NCBI GenBank assembly: GCA_963728195.1
Contig: CAVSIX010000008.1
Location: 62,001-126,000, forward strand
Length of the DNA: 64,000 bases
Source: Sva-07 sp963728195
GTDB lineage: Bacteria > Actinomycetota > Acidimicrobiia > Acidimicrobiales > Ilumatobacteraceae
Direction: 5' to 3'
Positions within the stretch are counted from its first letter, which is position 1, and each line of letters begins with the position of its first letter. Shown piece after piece: positions 61,133 to 64,000 of this stretch. The position numbers and the translations under genes are program-made. Under the pieces are notes generated by a model that worked only from the letters and a program-made list of their open reading frames with translations, was not told the origin of the DNA and ran no database searches.

Positions 61133-61426
61133 ATGGATCCGATGGACGACATCGTGGAGCCGGCACCGCCCGAGCTCCTGACGGTCGAGGAAGCGTCGAA
61201 AGTGATGCGCATCGGTCGGCAGCTCGCGTACGACCTGGCGAACGACTACCTCGCGTCCGGGGGAACTCAGGGATTGCCGGTGATCCGCTTCGGCGTCAAG
61301 TGCTTGCGCGTGCCCCGTTGGGCGTTGCTCGAGCTGGTGTCGACCGGCAACGTCGTGCGCCTGTGCGACGGGCGAGTCTCGTCAGGGGTCAGCGGGTGGC
61401 GACTGAACCATCCCGTCGTCCGGTGA
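61133..61426 (+). CDS. Excisionase-like helix-turn-helix protein
   Basis: 97-residue DNA-binding protein with a MerR/excisionase-type motif (LLTVEEASKVMRIGRQLAYDLANDY, residues 15-40) and a wing (GLPVIRFGVKCLRVPRWALLELV). Small HTH_17-type proteins of this kind regulate excision or replication in actinobacterial integrative elements. The next gene overlaps by GTGA. The array at 61018-61067 is a candidate target. Confidence 0.8.
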   Translation: MDPMDDIVEPAPPELLTVEEASKVMRIGRQLAYDLANDYLASGGTQGLPVIRFGVKCLRVPRWALLELVSTGNVVRLCDGRVSSGVSGWRLNHPVVR

Positions 61427-61806
61427 CCACTGGGCCCGATGCAGCGAAGCTGCGACGGCAACTCGGTGCGACGTCGTGGGTGGTTCTCGAAGAGATGATG
61501 GAGCGCTCGACGGACGACGGCGATCACGTCGTCGCCCAAGTGTCGATCCGTTCGCTCGCCTCCTCCCTCGGACTCGCGAAGGACACTGTCGCTCGCGCCC
61601 TTCGTCGGCTCAGCGATCTCGGCGTGATCGAAGCGGTCCAGGTCCGTGCCTCGTCGGGAGTCTTCGAGGCCGGCTCGTATCGCCTCGCTGTCCCCGCCAG
61701 CTTCGTGTCCGTCGCCTGCCCGTCGCAGCTGGCTGCCGCTCCCTCGAGTTCGCGCTCGTCGGCCCGCTGCTCGTCCGGTCAGCTCTCGCTGCTCTCCGAG
61801 GTCTGA
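61423..61806 (+). CDS. Winged-helix regulator of the element
   Basis: 127 residues: a winged helix at 28-60 (VSIRSLASSLGLAKDTVARALRRLSDLGVIEAV), then YRLAVPASF, and a Ser/Ala-rich tail. GTG 61423 is chosen for the GTGA overlap with the previous stop; GTG 61396 is in frame too. A regulator of plasmid/ICE replication or transfer is the natural reading, given the relaxase gene 79 bases further. Confidence 0.7.
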   Translation: MTTGPDAAKLRRQLGATSWVVLEEMMERSTDDGDHVVAQVSIRSLASSLGLAKDTVARALRRLSDLGVIEAVQVRASSGVFEAGSYRLAVPASFVSVACPSQLAAAPSSSRSSARCSSGQLSLLSEV

Positions 61807-61885
61807 GAGCCCCTGTCGTGTCTGCTCGTCGCTTCGCTCGTTCTTCAAAGTTCAGACAGGTGCCCGCGCGCAGGTGGGAGCGATC

Positions 61886-64000
61886 ATGATCAGGGTGACG
61901 ACGTTGTATGCGTCGGGAGCGGGAGTGTCCGCTGCCTACTACACGGGCTACCTCACGAAGGCCGACGGTGAACAACCGGGTGTGTGGGCCGGGTCCCAAG
62001 CACGAGGACTCGGCTTGTCAGGGGAGGTGACGACCGAAGCCCTCGAAGCGCTCCTGTCGGGGCACCATCCGACGACCGGGATGCAGCTCGGCCGGGCGCT
62101 GGAGGATCGGGTGGATCGTCATGGGAACACGATCAAGGCGGTGGCGGGGTACGACGCCACCTTGTCAGCACCGAAGTCGTTGTCGGTGCTGTGGGCTCTG
62201 ACCGGTGACGACGGGTTCGCGGAGTGTCATGACGTCGCGGTGAACGCGGTCGTGGCGATGATCGAGCGGTACGGCTCGACGACACGGATCCGCTCGAACG
62301 GCTCCCGCTTGCATCCGGAGACGCAGGGGTTGACGGTGGGGGTGTTTCGTCAGTCGACGAGCCGCGCCGATGATCCGCAGTTGCACACCCATGTGGTGAT
62401 TTCGTCGAAGGTCCAAACGGCCGATGGTCGCTGGTACGCGCTCGATGCGTTGATGCTGAAGAAGTACCAGCAGGCCTTCGGCTACCTCTACCAGTCGGTC
62501 CTGCGCGCCGAGGTGACCGCCCGGTACGGGGTGGTGTTCGATCCGATCGTGAACGGCCAAGCCGAGATCGCCGGCGTCCCGACGGAGCTGTTGGATCAGT
62601 TCTCGAAGCGGGCCCGTGAGATCGATGCGGAGATGGGTGACAAGCTCGCCGACTTCGCCCAGCGTGAAGGTCGTGATCCGACGGAGTTCGAGTACGCGGC
62701 GATGGAACGCGAAGCCGCAGTCGACACGCGGTCGAAGAAGTCCGGGTTGGGTGTGTCGGATCTGCGGGCACGGTGGGAGCGCGAGGCCGCCAACCTCGGC
62801 ATCGATGTTGCCACGTTGACCGAGTCGATCGCCGAGGCAGCCATGGCGCATCCGTTGGAGGCATCGCCGTTGGACGTGTCGGACGTGATCGGAGGCGTTG
62901 GCGTTGCGGCAGTCGACGTGGAACCGGATGGACGTGCTGCGCACCATCTGCGACACCGTGACCCCGCAACCCGGACACGACGGAACCAGCTGGGCGAACG
63001 CACTCGACGCGTCGGTGAACACGGTGCTCGAGTCGTGCATCGATCTGGATCCGATCATCGAGTCGACGTCTCGGCGGGGGTCGGATGGTCGGTCGGTGTG
63101 GATCGAGCCGATCACGAACCAGTCCACCAGCGAGCACATCTTGACCCAGGAGGAGCACATCGTGACGTGGGCGCTCGACGCCCAGGCCGACGATCCGGCA
63201 CCGTCACCCACAATCGCTGACACGGCGTTGGATGACGGCCAGCACGCCTCGGCCAGCGCCGTGGCTGGTCACGACCGGCTCGTGCTGGTCGTCGGTCCGG
63301 CCGGGGCAGGCAAGACCCGCATGCTGCAAGCCGCCGTGTCCGATCTGCACGCACAGCGGCGCGCCGTGATGGGGTTGGCGCCGACGGCGAAAGCCGCCCG
63401 TGTCCTGGAAACCGAGACCGGCATGATCGCCGACACCGTCGCCAAACTCCTCTACGAACTCGACCGACCAGACAGCGACGAGTCCTCGTGGGACGCCGGG
63501 CCGGGCATGACGGTGATCGTGGACGAGGCCGGCATGTTGAACACCTCCGACCTGTCACGCCTCGTCACCCACGCCGAGCAACGCCAATGGCGACTCGCTC
63601 TCGTCGGTGACCCCCACCAGCTCCAAGCCGTGGGGCGGGGCGGCATGTTCCTCGAGTTGTGCGACACCGGGCGGCGTGTCGAGCTCGAACACCTCCACCG
63701 GTTCACCAACCGGTGGGAGGCGGCCGCGTCGCTGAAGTTGCGGCACGGCAACCCGTTCGTGCTCGACACCTACAGCGCCCACGGCCGCATACGACCCGGC
63801 ACGTTCGCCGAGCATCTCGACACGATCGCCGACCTCTGGCAGGAGTGCCAGGCCGCGGGTGAGTCGTTGTCGATCACGACAACTCGCACCGAACACGTCA
63901 ACGCGATCAACGACCACATCCAACAACGCCGCCTCGACACCGGCCAGCTCGACGAGGCGACACTCACGCCAGTCGCTGATTCGTGGGTGATGGTCGGCGA
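61886..64000 (+). CDS. MobF-family conjugative relaxase/helicase (frameshifted, 3' partial)
   Basis: TrwC/TraI-like relaxase. N-terminus MIRVTTLYASGAGVSAAYYTG holds the catalytic Tyr pair (18, 19); DPQLHTHVVISS has the HxH metal ligands (167, 169). Near 62886-62890 the frame shifts by one base and continues LALRQSTWNRMDVLR onward, with RecD-like Walker A GPAGAGKTR (63294-63317) and Walker B VDEAG (63519-63533), still open at the window end. It nicks oriT and unwinds DNA for transfer. GGGAG precedes the ATG. Confidence 0.88.

Overview
The window is GC-rich chromosomal DNA from an actinobacterium. The evidence is an F420-type LLM oxidoreductase, SCO6745-like and DUF2855 proteins, two DUF222/HNH genes of the 13E12 type, a DUF3516 Ski2-like helicase, and many genes whose start codon lies 6-8 bases after a TANNNT hexamer (leaderless promoters). 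Sulfatases, a haloalkane dehalogenase, an epoxide hydrolase, P450 and acyl-CoA carboxylases suggest a marine or sediment catabolic lifestyle, perhaps Acidimicrobiia (Ilumatobacter-like). That placement is an inference from gene content; I could run no search.

Layout. 1-2055: an OmpR-type two-component pair, cut at its 5' end. 2089-2247: a small Cys-rich protein gene. 2316-11859: a TetR-headed run of eight co-oriented, mostly overlapping genes (TetR, arylsulfatase, metallo-hydrolase, haloalkane dehalogenase, SCO6745-like, SRPBCC, sulfatase fused to DJ-1/PfpI, tandem DUF1330-like); this is my best candidate for an undescribed system. 11886-25492: mixed housekeeping and envelope genes (YihY, DUF1697, DUF222/HNH with a possible LexA box, SDR/DUF2855 divergent pair, rRNA methylase, hydrolase, MscS, UDP-xylose genes, CLC channel). 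25508-27382: a biotinyl domain fused to an acyl-CoA carboxyltransferase, closed by a strong bidirectional hairpin.

27472-36366: a minus-strand block (fatty acyl-CoA reductase fused to a HAD phosphatase, alcohol dehydrogenase, LarA-like racemase, PlsC-like acyltransferase, metallo-hydrolase, lipoprotein) beside a divergent TetR with a 14-bp palindrome between them; it looks like lipid or fatty-alcohol metabolism. 36378-38825: ddl and murF, divergent from a palindromic promoter. 40192-47836: epoxide hydrolase and TIGR03084-type genes facing a carboxylase beta / carboxylase alpha / AtuA operon, resembling isoprenoid or branched acyl-CoA catabolism. 47852-60306: DUF222/HNH, NUDIX, helicase, DUF971, a GT-C-like membrane protein, LLM oxidoreductase, ArfB-like hydrolase, P450, alanine dehydrogenase, hydroxyacid dehydrogenase and a J-domain protein. 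60387-64000: tRNA-Val(CAC) followed by what looks like one end of an integrative conjugative element (DUF433, phased 10-bp repeats, two HTH proteins, MobF relaxase running off the window).

Two features run through the window. Three families of short palindromic repeats sit between genes (A: 29247, 33226, 33289; B: 54457, 54519, 56132; C: 31965, 49724). At least eight single-base frameshifts split otherwise well-conserved proteins, which points to indel errors in the assembly more than to real decay.
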